Assembly: GCA_022225965.2 (NCBI GenBank) | Contig: JAKJXP020000022.1 | Coordinates: 124,001-188,000 of the forward strand | Direction of reading: 5' to 3' | From: Diatrype stigma | Lineage: Eukaryota; Ascomycota; Sordariomycetes; Xylariales; Diatrypaceae | Length of the DNA: 64,000 nucleotides | Shown here: one piece after another, positions 23,596-36,000 of the stretch | How the letters are laid out: each line of letters opens with the position of its first letter | Numbering within the stretch: position 1 is the stretch's first letter | The notes under the pieces: generated by a model | Databases searched by the model: none | Seen by the model: the letters and a program-made list of their open reading frames with translations, nothing else | What the model was told of the DNA's origin: nothing | Program-made: the position numbers and the translations under genes

Positions 23596-26218
23596 ACTCC
23601 TCTCCCCCCCTCATAATTCTCTCACTATCTCATGCGGTCATTCGGTCAGTCTTTTCTCATCTTCGCCAGGTGAAGCGAGGCGTTTTTTGTTTTTTTTGCA
23701 GGGCTTTATTCGCATCGCATGGCACTTCTCACTTCATGGGATGGGTATTCATCAAATTGCAGGCGGCGTTCTGTTTGGGACGGCGTTGGGTGGGTATGTG
23801 AGGCTGAGGCCGCGCGGGACGTTGAGAATTATGTACTATACCTGCGAATAATATGATTATGCATACGACGAGTTTCATACATTGCAACTTATGAACTAGA
23901 GTCCAGGGTTCCCTTCCGCTTTGTCCCATCGTCATCATACCGTGAGCAAGCTTGATGCTAAGTCGGTAGTCTTCTCGGGTCTCGATGTATTAACCAGTCA
24001 AACATGTGCCGAGAGGCCGAGCAGCGAGCTGTAGAGATGGCGGGCCATATCTATACAGTGTGGCCTTAGATCGATGATATTGCCTACTGCTCAACCCATC
24101 TCCACATGTAGGTGTAGAGTCTACGTTCTCCATGGCAGGTGGCCCATTGGATCCCATGTCGGGGTCGGGACCGAGCGACACCTCTGTTGTGGGGGTCCAG
24201 ACAGGTATTCCGACATCAGCGATCGGGGCACAGCACCCGTTCTCTAGACCGTCCATCATCCCCATAACATTGGGGAAGGGGTTCCCTACCTCCACGCCGA
24301 CCCCACGGCGGGAGGGATTCTTCTGATTCCTTCGGCCTGGTATATGCATCCCTGCAAGCTTGGCTCGCTCGCCATTCCGACATGACTCGGATCCCCTAGG
24401 CCCGACCCGGAGCGCGCGCTCTCTCCCAGCTCAACACTTACGTAAAGTCTCAGCTGGTGATCTTCTATGGCCTAATCAACCCTCCGAATGGATGAGTTGT
24501 GGTGTCAGCACGGTGGCCTATATAAGCTAGGCGACTTGGCAACGTAGTCACCACCTAGTAGCACTGCTTATTAACTAGAGGGTTTGCTAAAATAACTGAA
24601 CCCCTGGTCCCCGTGAACGAGCCGAACAAGAAGTAATCACTGGCCTTGCCAGCTTGCTTAATTGATGGTAGCGTTCAGTGTCCAAGGAGCTCTCGCATTG
24701 GGCTATCGTCAACTAGTCGCATAGGCAAGCTGGAGTCGTCGCTAGCGAGGCTGTAGTCCAAGTTTTTATGGGACGGCGATGCAAATCACATCGCCAACTC
24801 GGCCAAGCTGAGCTGGATGAGTAATGATTAAGTACGCGCGAAGCATTTACGCTACTAACAACTACACACATAACTATATAGCTAGTGTCACTGCCATTCG
24901 ACGATCACCTCCCGCAGATCACCTATAAATAGAACAGCACGTCGTTGACTAGGTCCCACGTGACGACAGCGAGCTGTCCAGCTGGTCAAGCTACCATAGG
25001 GCCCAAGCCTTATTACGATGCCAAGAAGTAGCGGTTTATACTAGCTGGTTACCTAAGTGAGGCTGTTACGACTATTGCCTGGCTCGTCCGCGGCCGCGCG
25101 GGTCCTCAAGGTCGGGGTCCGGCAAGGATTCCTACGACGATCTTCAAAATTCCTGTCCCACTTGCATCCCCTAGGATTAGACCTAAAACAATATGTCTGC
25201 CTATGAATATAATTAGAGCAATGGCTTATAATCGCCGATCATTGCAGGACATATGTAAAGGGTGCATGTGGGTGTAGCAGTTGTTCAATATTGACGGACA
25301 GGTCGGGTGTAAATACCGTAACTTCACGATATCGGATCCTCGACATGGCTGATTATGGGTACACCAACGGGTTATGGGTCAGAAATAAAGTAGTGGGGAT
25401 GAATCTTACATCCACGCTTTAGGTAAACGAAAATATTGTCAATCGATACATTGCCACCGTATCGGCAAGCTCCCTAGTCAATCGTGACCTCGCAAATGCC
25501 GTACAAGCTCATCTGCGCCTCTCTGCGGCATTGCATAATAGATCAGCTCGCGTTAAGGCTGAAGCTGAACACCCAGCTTGCCCGATCAGCACTGCGGCTG
25601 TGCCTTTCCACTTATAATAGTAGCCTAAGACACAGCTCGCCGATGCAGACTGCCGAAAATCATGAGTTTGGAGGCTATGCAAGCACGATTACTTCGGCGC
25701 TCGAAGGAGTATAGTATGTCATAAACGTCCACAAAACCAGGGGTAGCTCACCCGTAGAAGCACTCTTGGTAAACTTGGTGCCGCTTACTATAACCCCACA
25801 ACAACAACAACCCCCCCTGACTCCTCTACTTGAAACTGGGGCTGGCTCGTGTATTCCTCATAATCAGGCATCCTCTTTCCTATGCATGATCTAGGGAAAA
25901 GGCGTAGCACATCTGTCAGCCCTAGGCGGTAGTTACGGTACTCACATAAACTCAGGTCGCTCCGTGATGTCATGCTTTTCTTGTCACAACCACCGCGTCG
26001 TAATTCTCGGCCAACGATGTCGTGATATCAAGAGCCACTCCGCTCACCCTCTATGTAGGAATTTTGATCTACAGGCCGATGCCTTCCTTGGCGAGGCGGT
26101 AACCCTCATAGGCAACCCAGAAAATCCAGGCAACCCTAAGACCAATGGGTAATTCCGTGTGGGTATCACAAAACATTGGGTGCCTAGTGACACCACTGAA
26201 GACGATGCAAAGGCGATG

Positions 26219-26252
26219 CGAAGGTAGCGGCCAAAAGTTGGCGGACACTGTA
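26219..26252. repeat. Terminal-inverted-repeat-like copy related to 3105-3138
   Basis: About 29 of 34 bases match the left arm of the 3.1 kb foldback together with its flank, including CGAAGGTAG, GGCCAAAAG and GCGGACACT. Read on the minus strand it starts TACAGTGTCCGCC, with the TA and CAGTG start expected of a Tc1/mariner end. I did not find a partner arm within 2 kb on either side, so it may be a solo end. Confidence 0.5.
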
Positions 26253-26479
26253 TCACCACCAAGAACAAAGATGTAACTACAACTATGTTGCCCTATGCAT
26301 TCCCACTTCAACTAAGTCATGGTTACATAGATCGTCAGCCAAGTCTTTGCATATTTCTAGTGAGACCGATGGCGACGATCACTTTGGATATTGGACCTGC
26401 AGCTCGGCCTCCACTGTTACAATTTATCGACATGTCCAAAAAAAGAAGCTGTCCAGCTCATGCCGGACGAAAGGCTAGA

Positions 26480-26487
26480 TATAAAAG
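26480..26487 (+). promoter_or_regulatory. TATA box of the NLP gene
   Basis: TATAAAAG lies 164 bp upstream of the ATG at 26644, followed by a CA-rich leader (26540-26640) typical of strongly expressed fungal secreted-protein genes. Confidence 0.6.
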
Positions 26488-26643
26488 GCAGCTCGACCTC
26501 CCGTTGATAGGAGTTCGGTTTCCAGATCACCATCATAAACATCAGCAACTCCCAAGAGAACGCACTCTGCAAACCATCTCAACCTTTCCTCACAGCTACT
26601 TCAAGTCCAGCATCTCACGCGATCCAAAATACCATCTTTCATC

Positions 26644-27554
26644 ATGCATCAGAACGCCGCCAGTATGCTCGCCGCCGGAGCTGCTCTGCTCCTGGGTACC
26701 CTGGTTCCCACCGCAACTGCGTCCCCTCTTGCCGGAGAGCCTCTGAAGCTCTACCGCGACTTGCTCAAGCGGGACCCTCCCGCGGCTCTCCCCCAGAGCG
26801 CTTCGGATGACGAGCTGAAGTACCAGCCGTCTCTTGACTTCGACACCGATGGGTGCTATAACACGCCGGCCATTGATGCCAATGGGAACGTCGCCGAGGG
26901 CCTTGACCAGTACGTGCCAACTGATACAGACCTTTTGTTTTTTCTATCTTCCTACTCCAAGGTAGGGGAGAATCTCTGCTAACTCGACTTACTAGCAACT
27001 ACACCGGGGCCGCGGACGACTGCCACGACGAGTCGGACCTGGACAACAACAACGTCTACGTGCGGACGCGGTGCAACAACGGCTGGTGCGCGTACCTGTA
27101 CGACTACTACTTCGAGAAGGACGTGGCGGTGCAGCACGTGATCGACGCGGGCGGGCACCGGAACGACTGGGAGCACATCGCGGTGTTCGTGCAGAACGGG
27201 GAGCTGAAGGTGGTGGCGGCGTCGGCGCACGGCGACTACGACACCAAGAGCGCGGCCGACGTGCGCATGGACCAGGACACGCACCCCAAGATCGTCTACA
27301 ACAAGGACGGCGGCTCCACGCACGCCTTCCGCTTCGCTGGCGAGGGCGACGACGACATCGAGAACGCCAAGGGCGTCTGGTTCCGCGGCGCCCTCGTCAA
27401 CTGGGACGGCTTCCCCGGCAGCACCCGCGATACCCTCAGCAACTACGACTTCGGCTCCGCCAGCTTCGCCCTCAAGGACGACAACTTCAAGAAGCAGCTC
27501 GACTTCGCCCGGAACGACCAGGTGCAGGGCTTCGATAGCGGCGTGGACGCGTAA
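26644..27554 (+). CDS. NPP1/NLP-family secreted protein with variant heptapeptide
   Basis: Two exons (26644-26909 and 26996-27554; intron 26910-26995, donor GTACGT, branch GCTAACT) give 274 aa. Residues 1 to about 26 form a signal peptide, followed by a short pro-like segment containing LLKRD. The NPP1 domain covers the rest, with four cysteines in its first half, which argues against the two-Cys type 1 class. The family signature GHRHDWE is present as GHRNDWE; the first His, the Asp and the Glu of the motif are kept, and only the second His is replaced by Asn. The reading frame is intact. Many NLPs disturb plant membranes, but numerous family members are not cytolytic, and this sequence alone does not say which applies. 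Exon 2 is much more GC-rich than exon 1. A T61 tract follows the gene. Confidence 0.9.
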
Positions 27555-27693
27555 AGAAAGCGAGGGCGGGATTCAGTCGATAGCGAGTCGTCAGGTTCAC
27601 TTGCTCGTGGGAGTGTGATGCTAGGGGGTGGTCAAGGGTGTCTTCTTTTTCGGGGTTTCCCCTACTTGTACGAATGCATGATATATATTCAGC

Positions 27694-27759
<66 letters not shown>

Positions 27760-28455
27760 TTTGCGCATAGGATAGGTAGCCTGCATTGCATCGCATACTT
27801 TCGTACCTGGTGCCGCCCCTTTTTTCGTCCGAAACCTCGAAGTCAGGCAGATGAGTAAGCAGTAGCTAGCTGCTGCCTATGGTGTAACTGGTGTAACAGG
27901 ATGCTGTGGACCATGATGATCTTGTACGTTCATATCCCATACGCTACTTGTTTGCTTTTGGTAACAGCATCACATACCTACATAGATGTAACAAACTTGA
28001 AGGGAGAAAGAAAAAAAGAAAAAAAAAGGAGGGGGTGGGTTTCGTAATGCCTGAAAGAACGCCCAAACCACGTAAACGCATCAAAACACAAAAGTCGACT
28101 CACGACGATGGTCGGCGAAACGAGGGGTTCATAGTTGGAGGATTGATTCATTAGAATGAATGGATATATTCGCTATGTACTATAGAATAATTCTACATCA
28201 AGATCAAGACCGGCAACGGGCGCGGTATAGGGGCTGTAAAGCTTAAGTATATATAAATATATAGACATAGACAGATCGATCGAGCCCATCATTTCGCATC
28301 ACATCGCGTCGCCCATGGTTTGATCTTCATCGAATTATGCGGGACCACATAACGCACTTAGTTTTTTCTTTCCTCTTCCCTTCTTGACACATGATCGTAA
28401 AATAACAGACCCAAAAAATAAATCAACGTAAAAGGCGGCTTCTACCTCGCTTGCT
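27555..28455. other. Convergent 3' region of NLP and permease genes
   Basis: 900 bp between two converging stop codons. No gene. It contains the T61 tract (27698-27758), an A-rich patch at 28006-28030 and AT-rich sequence at 28240-28265. These should be 3' UTRs and spacer. Confidence 0.5.
27698..27758. repeat. Poly(T) tract, 61 T (A61 on the minus strand)
   Basis: An uninterrupted run of 61 T lies 144 bp past the NLP stop codon. It may be a slippage-expanded homopolymer, the poly(A) tail of a retroposed element lying to its right on the minus strand, or a length set by assembly. No coding body of a retroelement is visible between 27759 and 28455. Confidence 0.9.
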
Positions 28456-30427
28456 CTATAGCAACCATGAGATATATCTCTGGTAGAAGGAAGAGCCGGC
28501 CGTGTGGCCCTTCTCGGCGTCGGCGGCGGCCTTGGCGGCGAGGAAGGCCTCCTCCTCGCGGTCGATGATGTCCTTGCCGGTGTAGAAGTCGCACTCGTGG
28601 GGGCGGACGCCCTTGGATTTGGTCCATATCTTGTGGCCGAAGATGAGAAGCAGGTAGATGGGAATACCCAGGTAGCTCGTGATGAAGGTGGCGGTGCTCC
28701 AGCGGCCCTTGACGAACACGTCGAAGCTCTTGGTCAGCGAGATGAGGATGCAGACGGCCAGGGCGCCGTACGAGCCCCAGATGCCGAGCGGCGCCACGTA
28801 CGGCATCTCGGCGTTGGACAGGCCCTGGGCCCGCCGCGCCCGCACGAACCAGATGTGCGTCACCAGGATGGAGATCCACGTCATCAGGCCGAAGATGGTC
28901 ACCATGTTGACGAAGTAGTTGAAGACGGACTTGGAGTCGTCGGAGACGTTCATGAAGGCGAGCAGACCGAAGGCGGCCGAGACGCCGAGCGCGTACAGGG
29001 GCACGCCCTTATCGTCGGTGCGGCGGAAGATGCGCGGGGCGGCGCCGTCGGATGCGAGGCCGTACAGGGTGCGGCTGGCGATATACAAGTCAGAGTTGGA
29101 CGCGGAGAAGACGAAGATGAGGATGCAGGCGTTGAGGATGTGGTCGAGCGCCTTGATGTTGGCCATCTTGATGGCGACCACGAAGGGCGAGGCGCTGGCG
29201 CTGTTGGACTTCCCGACGGCGAATATAAGCCCGTCCGAGTTGTACGGCACGCACATGCCCAGCAGGAAGATGCTGATGCAGTAGAAGAAGACGATTCGGA
29301 AGAAAGTCAGCTTGATGGCGCGCGGCACCGTCTTGCGCGGATTTTGCGCCTCGCCCACCGTAACACCGACTAGCTCCGTGCCCAGGTACGCGAACGTCGC
29401 CGTCACCATGGTCGACCAGAAAGCCAGGAACTTGCCCGATGGCTCGCCCTTGTTGATGAAATAAGCGAAAGCACTGTGTGTAGTCCATGATGTCAGTAAG
29501 AGCCCGGGCAGGGGAAACAAGCGCAAGATTCGCGTGGCTAGAAAGCCAGCTAAATAGCAAGCAAGCACTTACCCAGGATCGCGCCAGTAGCGGAAGCCCC
29601 TGGCATCACCGTCAGCACCGCCGCATGCGATGATGAGAGTCAGCAGGATGACGCCGACAATGACGATGACCTTGAAACTCGATAGCCAGAACTCGAACTC
29701 GCCGAAGAATCGGATGCCGAAGTAGTTGATGCAGACGATGACAACCAAGAAGATCGCGATCCAGACACCGGGGTTCACTTTGTCGCGCGGAATCCAGTAC
29801 TGTATGACAAGCGCGGCGGCCGTGAGCTGATTGGGCGTGACGATGATATACTTGATCCAGTAACTAAACAAAGTGAGACGTGAGCATTAGCTACTAGTTA
29901 CTGAGTTCGGGCGAGAGTGAATATATGCCTGCTTTCGGAACAGTAAGGGCGTATAGGAAGAGCGCTATATTCCAAAATAACGCCCCCACCCCCGAAAGAC
30001 AAGAAGAGAAGAGCAATTCGTCGTGTACTTACGTCCAACCAAGCGCGAAACCCAGCGAAGGGTCGCAGAACCGGGAAGCGTAACCAGTAAAACCAGCAGA
30101 CATGGGGAGCCAGGCGGCCATCTCGCCGAGGGCGGCCATGACGAGGAAGACGACGAAACCGACGACGGAGTACGAGATGAAGATGGAACCGGGGCCGGCC
30201 TGCGCCAGGGCCTTGCCCGTGCCGATGATGAGACCCGTGCCGATGGCGCCACCGATGGCAATCATGGTGATGTGGCGTGCTTTCAGGCCGCGGTGCAGCG
30301 ACGTCTCGGCCGACGTCTCGAGACCGCGGATGTGGACGGTCTCGAGGTCATAGTCGCTGGGCTTCTGGTTGTCGAAGCCCCCCTTCTCGGAGGACGACGA
30401 CCGGTGGATGATCCCGGAGCTGTCCAT
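28456..30427 (-). CDS. Amino-acid permease (AAT/APC family), plasma membrane
   Basis: Three exons on the minus strand (30427-30033, 29863-29573 and 29473-28456) give 567 aa with about 12 hydrophobic segments. The hydrophilic N-terminus (residues 1-50) is followed by HITMIAIGGAIGTGLIIGTG, the TM1 glycine-rich substrate loop of the family. PMSAGFTGYASRF marks TM3 and YLGTELVGVTVGEAQNPR the TM6 substrate region. The C-terminal tail is charged and ends SFYQRYISWLL. The yeast relatives (Gap1, Agp1, Put4 type) are proton symporters for amino acids; which amino acid this one carries cannot be told. Both introns have GTAAGT donors. GC content is high throughout. Nothing suggests a link to the neighbouring NLP or Nup192 genes. 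Confidence 0.95.
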
Positions 30428-33021
30428 GGTGGTTTACCCCCTGACCGACCGTGGAAGGTTATATACCTAGGTGGGTGGGTAGGTAAATAGGTACAACTGC
30501 CACTCCTTTTTATCCCCTGTATTCTTTTTGGTAGACACTCTCCTTACAGCCGATGATATGTCGAAGGTGATGAAGTCGAAAGTTAGCGTCGGCGAGGAGG
30601 ACGAGATCAAGTGTTTGTCTGTCTCTCTCTCAATCCTGCTGAATTGGTGTGAGCGGCCCTGGGAGAGTTGCGCGCGTGATGGGTTGCCACGATGAGGCAA
30701 AGCTGAGAAAAGGTCGAGAGAATGTGGTGGGTTGTACGGCGGAGGGGTCCTCGGCGCAATATGTATAGAAATGGGGTGTGCGCAGCAAGCAAGGCCCGTA
30801 ACCGTAATGATGGGAGGGAGGGATGCAGGATGCAGAAGGCAGACAGGGGAGTCCCTTAGGTAAGTTTGCCGGTACTCAGTACCAGGTAGGTATAGGTTAT
30901 GTATGGCGATGTATGTCGCTACCTACCTGAGGTGCGTATGTACAACCTATACATACTGAAGGTTCCAAGGTTCCCACCTGCAGTAACTTACTTCGCAGTA
31001 GTGATGTGATCACCACTACCAAGCCCAGCCAGCCCAGCGTAACCCCATGCACGCCAAGACGAGTACTGACCGGGGCTGCATTGGCGACGGCTGCTCCTTC
31101 GTCTTGTTGTTATCTCTGGCTAGTGGTTTCTCGACTCGAGTCGTCCCCCTACGGTCTACCGCTACCCAGCCCGCCTACCTACCTAGGCACTTAAGCCGCA
31201 TCTACAGATAAGGCGGCCCTTCAAGGAACCCTACCTCACTGCCTCGATGCAACCAACAACCTTGGCTGAATTGCTCAGTACCGAGTCTACAGCCAGATAG
31301 GTAGGTACTTTAGAGATGTTAGTGCCCGCCAGTCCAATCACTGGCCGTAATGGCAGGTTCTGCTTCATTACGCGAGCTTTTATCAATCTGGGTTCGAGGT
31401 TTCCAAACAGCGCGCTCCTATTTCGTCACGTCCGGCACTTAGCGGACCCGTCTCTCATTCGACGACCGATTATATAAGGATTGACATGCCCCTCGGGACA
31501 TGGCAGACCAACCGAAACCTGCGCATCTAATAAGAGAGCACGCAACGCGAAAGGATGAACGGCGTGCCTGCCTACCGCTAATAGTGTCACGTTAGTCAGC
31601 CTTGGGTTAGGACATAGTTAGAACTTAGCATTGGCTTTACCGAGTGCTGAATGGAGCCAAGCTCCACGATCGATAGCAGCGAGTAGCAAGCCAGTTCTGC
31701 CCGTCCGAACCCCAGTCCGGGCTGCTGAATTGAGATAAGCAAGGGGGGGCCAGAGTACACGCTAAAACCTAAAGGCTGGGAGGCTCTTCTTGACGTTTGG
31801 CCGCGCTGGAGAGTGGGAGTGGAAGTAGGAGTGGAGAGGAGAGGAGAAAAGAGAGGCTTTACATAACAGAAAGCTTGGCATCTTGGAGATCGACGCACCG
31901 ACAGTCCACAGCAGCGTGGCAGCACAAGGCAGCGCAAGGACCAGCCTGCCCTGCCAGCCAGGCGTGCCAGGTAGGGACTTAATCTGTACTACGTAGTAGT
32001 ATTTCAACCTTCACGTCTTCTAACAAATCTACATACACGTAGCTGATAGGCCAGATCTACCTACGTACCTAGCCGAAGAGCTCCGGCGCAGCTTCGGGTG
32101 CGCCTGTTATTGGGTAGATAAACAGGTGATCCCTAGGTAGCCAACCAACCCGAGGTTGCTGTCGTGACCAATGACAATGTGTCTCGATATCAAATCAAGT
32201 CATGTACGAAGATGTAGCCGAGCTAGCATGGTGTATGTAGGTAGTACACACACACATCGCATGGACCGGATACCTGCTACAACCAGTAGCCAGTAGTAGT
32301 GGCGAGACCTTTGATCAGCGCTTGTGTGCGCTTGTTCAGGGCCAAGAGCCGCTGCCAGACAGCCAGAGCTGCTAACGAAGCCTAGCGTCAAGGCGTTTTG
32401 CTCTTTTCGGGCCCCCTTCCCCAGCTTCCTGGGGCCTGGGCTGCCCACATTCCAGGGTGTTTTCGATGGAGATTCTAGTTAGGGCCGCACGTCCACGGTC
32501 GGCTGCAAGTGCGAGTGGAAGTGCAAGTGCAGCTGCAAGAAATGGGCACGTTCTAAGAAGAAGAAGGTACCTACAGCAGCTACAGGTAGGTTATCTCACA
32601 CTGCTCACCCTCCCTCGGCCGGGACAACCCGCCGCATTATCTGCAACCCGTCACATCGCATCGCAAATCATTCCATTCCATTGTTCCATTGTTGGTTCCA
32701 TTGCATAAGTACGCTGAGATGGATGTCTCAGTCAGCCGTGCAGCGTTATTGTATCTCCTGTACCACCACACCACCCGCCACCAACACACCAGAACGCCAG
32801 TGTCAAGACAAACCATTCAGCTTTTCACTACCCTGGGCACCGAGCCGGCAGCCACCGACCGCTCTGCGCTGCTACACAAAAAGGCGGTGGGATGACATCC
32901 TGTCGATTCTGCATACCAACAACTGCTCCTGTACATGTGTAACAACAATCCCCGTACCTATACCGTATACGCGACCTCGTTCGTTCCGTGCCCCCTTGGC
33001 CCAGGCTAAGTAAGTACTTAG
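30428..33021. other. Intergenic region upstream of permease, 2.6 kb
   Basis: Nearest the permease this should be its promoter and leader; at the right end it is the Nup192 3' UTR. I see no gene. Short motifs of the TAGGTAGG and TACCTACCTAGG kind recur at 30465-30490, 30885-30930, 31165-31190, 31298-31306 and 32055-32075. A TATATAAG at about 31470 faces right but leads into no recognisable coding sequence. Confidence 0.45.
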
Positions 33022-36000
33022 CTAGTGGAACAAGATGGGTGGCTGTTGTCTCTTATCGTCAACTGTGGATTCGTTCTCGAACTGTAGAGGCAATGTAGTT
33101 AGTCTAATGAAACCCCGAGATCTGCCTATCTATGCCGGCTACACGAGGCTATGCGGCTGTGCCGCTGCCATCTTCATGCAATTCAGAATCTTAAATCAAG
33201 TCTTACCTCGAGGAAACCGGTGGCGGTGATGATGACCATAAACGCCTCAGCTAGCTCGTCTATGCGTTCTAGCAGTGCCCTGTCCATCTTCCCTCCGCCG
33301 CCGCCAATACCGGCTGACCGTTTGAGGACGTGCATCACGAGCATTCGGTGCTCGGTCAGGAAGCGTCGGCCTTGCAGCACGTTGTGAGAGCCGCGACTGA
33401 CGATGGCAGCACCGATGATGCGAGTCACCTTGACGAGCAGAATATAGTGCTTCTCCAGCGCTCGGGGATTGGTCGAGTCGGCCTGCAACTCAGGGTCCAC
33501 CGTGAACAGCCCCGATTGCTCTATGGCCCGGAACAGATTGGCGTGTAGAACATTCTTGGCACCCTCGCGCGTCTGGCATAGCTGCTGCAGCAGGGCGAGC
33601 TTTGCATCGTGATAGTACTGTTGGTCTGGATTGCCTAGAACATCGTTAGAACTTGAATCGCCCGTCACGCGCCGCAGTGCTCGGTGAGCCTTTCTTACCT
33701 GTCCTGATTATCTCGACCCATTCCCGCAGCACGTCCCGTAATGAGTCGACAAGAACGCCTATGAAGTTCAGCCGGTTAAGCGAATCTACGGCGTAGTTAT
33801 CGCCTTGCTCGTTGCCAAGGTTGACAAGCGTGCCTAGAAGGATCAGTGCTGCTGCTTGGCAGCCTGCATCCCCGCAGAAAGCATCGTCGCAGATAACGTT
33901 GACCAATTTGTCACCGAAGGCCTGGATCGCTCGGGTCGTCTTCCGCCGCCCGATCGAAGCTCCCTGACCAAGGTCCACCAGTGCTGTAAGGTAGCGGTAG
34001 CATATGCTATAGTAAATCGATCGTAGATCTGGATTGCCCACCCATTTGGCAATAGCGCCCAGGGAAATATGTAGGAGCTGGAATAGCTTGTCGCTGACGA
34101 GACTCTCTATAGCTCGGCTCTGTTTATCTGTCGACGCCATCGTGTGGAAGTCTAGCTTGTACAGCAGGATCTTTGCGAGCTTTGCTAATTCCAATGCGGC
34201 TTCTGGCTTCTCTGACCCGTACAGCTCAAGGCCTGGCAATATTGCCTGCAGTGTCTGGAGGATGAAAGAGACCTGGCTGGTACCCTTAAACTCATTCAGG
34301 TCTGACATCACAAGAAGTAGCCGAGTCCATGCTTTCAAAACCTGGAGGTTATACGATTTCACCTGCGCAAATCCGTTCAGATAGCGCACGTAGTCTACAA
34401 CCTCTTGCTGTTCAAGATCGAGGGGATCAAGCTCCTGGTGCACCACTACATGACCAGCACCCTTGGCTTCATTACGCTTTAGAAGCAAGATGTCGCCGAC
34501 CTTCTTTAGGTTGTAGGTGGGAGTTGAGGGATCATCTGATTCGAGGCATACTGAGAGATCAAGATCTCGGAAAGCAGTGAGCGTAGGCGGCGGGATCTCA
34601 AACTCGCCCTCATGTGATAGGGAGTCGTGGAACTCGAAGATCGATGGAATCGAGATGACGGTTTCACCGTCCTTGATCTGGCCTCCGAGGGCATCGAAGA
34701 TTCGTCTCTTTATGGCAGGCATCTTCCCCTGTGAAACACTACATAGCTCATGGGCAATATATTCGATCGACATCGCTCGCATCGAGAGCTGATCGATATA
34801 ACCTTGGGCTGCAGGCGTTATGAGGAAGTCAGGGCCGATAGGAACTTCTCGATCCCATACACCGCTTTGCTGTTGTACAACTAGGCCTTGCTGTAAGAGA
34901 TGGAAGACGAAGTTTTCGCTTCTAAGCTCGTCTAGGACAATCCCAGAGGATAATCTTGAACACCAGAGTATCTTCAAAACCCGCATGCCTTTGTATTTCA
35001 GATTGATAAACCATGGCTGCATAAGTTCTTCCTCATTGATGAAAGGCAATTCAATTATCATACGCAACAGATTGTGGAACAGTGACGACCCCTGGTCAAA
35101 AGCGCTGCCAGGGGTAATGTTGAGCGTATTGGCTCCGCATTGGAATCCCAGGAGATTATGCGCAATGGTAGGACGATCTGGGTGTGCTGAGAGGCATGAA
35201 TGGAGGAAGTCAAGGATGTAGGATTTCATGAGATATCCGGGTGAATTGGCCTCTTTAAACTCATCGAGGGGTTTCGCCAGTTCAGCAGCAAGGGTTCCTG
35301 CTATGCTTGGGGCCTCGCCGGATTCCTCAAGGGCTACGATCGCCTTGTTACGCCGAGCCGAATTCTGTAGCCCCGAATCCCAGGCTGAGATGATTCTTGG
35401 CGACGTTACTATCTTCTCGAGAAGCTTCAAGCTAGCTAGAGTCAAGTCCGGATTTCCCAGCTTGCAGAAACCGCCTAGGTCAGAGATTAGGGTCAAGCTG
35501 GTTAGTAGGCCATCTTCGACAGAGGCGAATGCGCCGTTCGATGTTGGGGTGTAAGGCGAGCGGCCCTGGGCTCTAGCTTGCGATTTTAAGATCGGGCGGA
35601 CAAGGTCAAGATATGTAGACTGAAGGTCTAAGACCGCAGAAACAAGCTCGACGGCGCGTGATATTCCGAGTACAAGGGGCGAATCACTTGCTGCCTTGCC
35701 GGTTTCTGCAGGGTCTTGGTGAATTGTGTCGAGGAGGCTTTTCATGAATTTGCTGTCGTACATCCACTCCATGACTCTAGCGAAGGGATGAAGAGTGACA
35801 TATGTCGCCAGATCTTTCGTAGTTATAGCCGAGTCGACATTTATGTTGGTTTCGTTGCTCAGGACCAGCAGATCTTCGTTGAAGCTGGAAATACAGGCGA
35901 GGGCAAAGTCCAGGCAGTAAAACCGTAATATTCTTCGCTGGTTCGCGTCTTGAGTCTCGGGGGCCCTCAACGCAAAGACGTGGCCAAGAGCAAAATCGAT

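Larger units (their letters stand above)
23596..26643. other. Intergenic region, 3.0 kb, no gene recognised
   Basis: The first 300-400 bp should be the Tra1 3' UTR, including a pyrimidine run at 23585-23640 and T runs at 23684-23697. From about 24400 to 26250 there is accessory-looking DNA with no coherent reading frame: a TATATAAG at 24519-24526 and many short AGCTAG/CTAGCT-like palindromes. The transposon-end-like sequence at 26219-26252 suggests part of this stretch is decayed mobile DNA. The last 350 bp should be the NLP promoter. Confidence 0.45.

Noticed and set aside
28504..29373. 289-codon plus-strand frame
   Set aside because: Antisense shadow of the GC-rich amino-acid permease exon 3; composition is Gly/Glu/Asp/Val-heavy without any domain.
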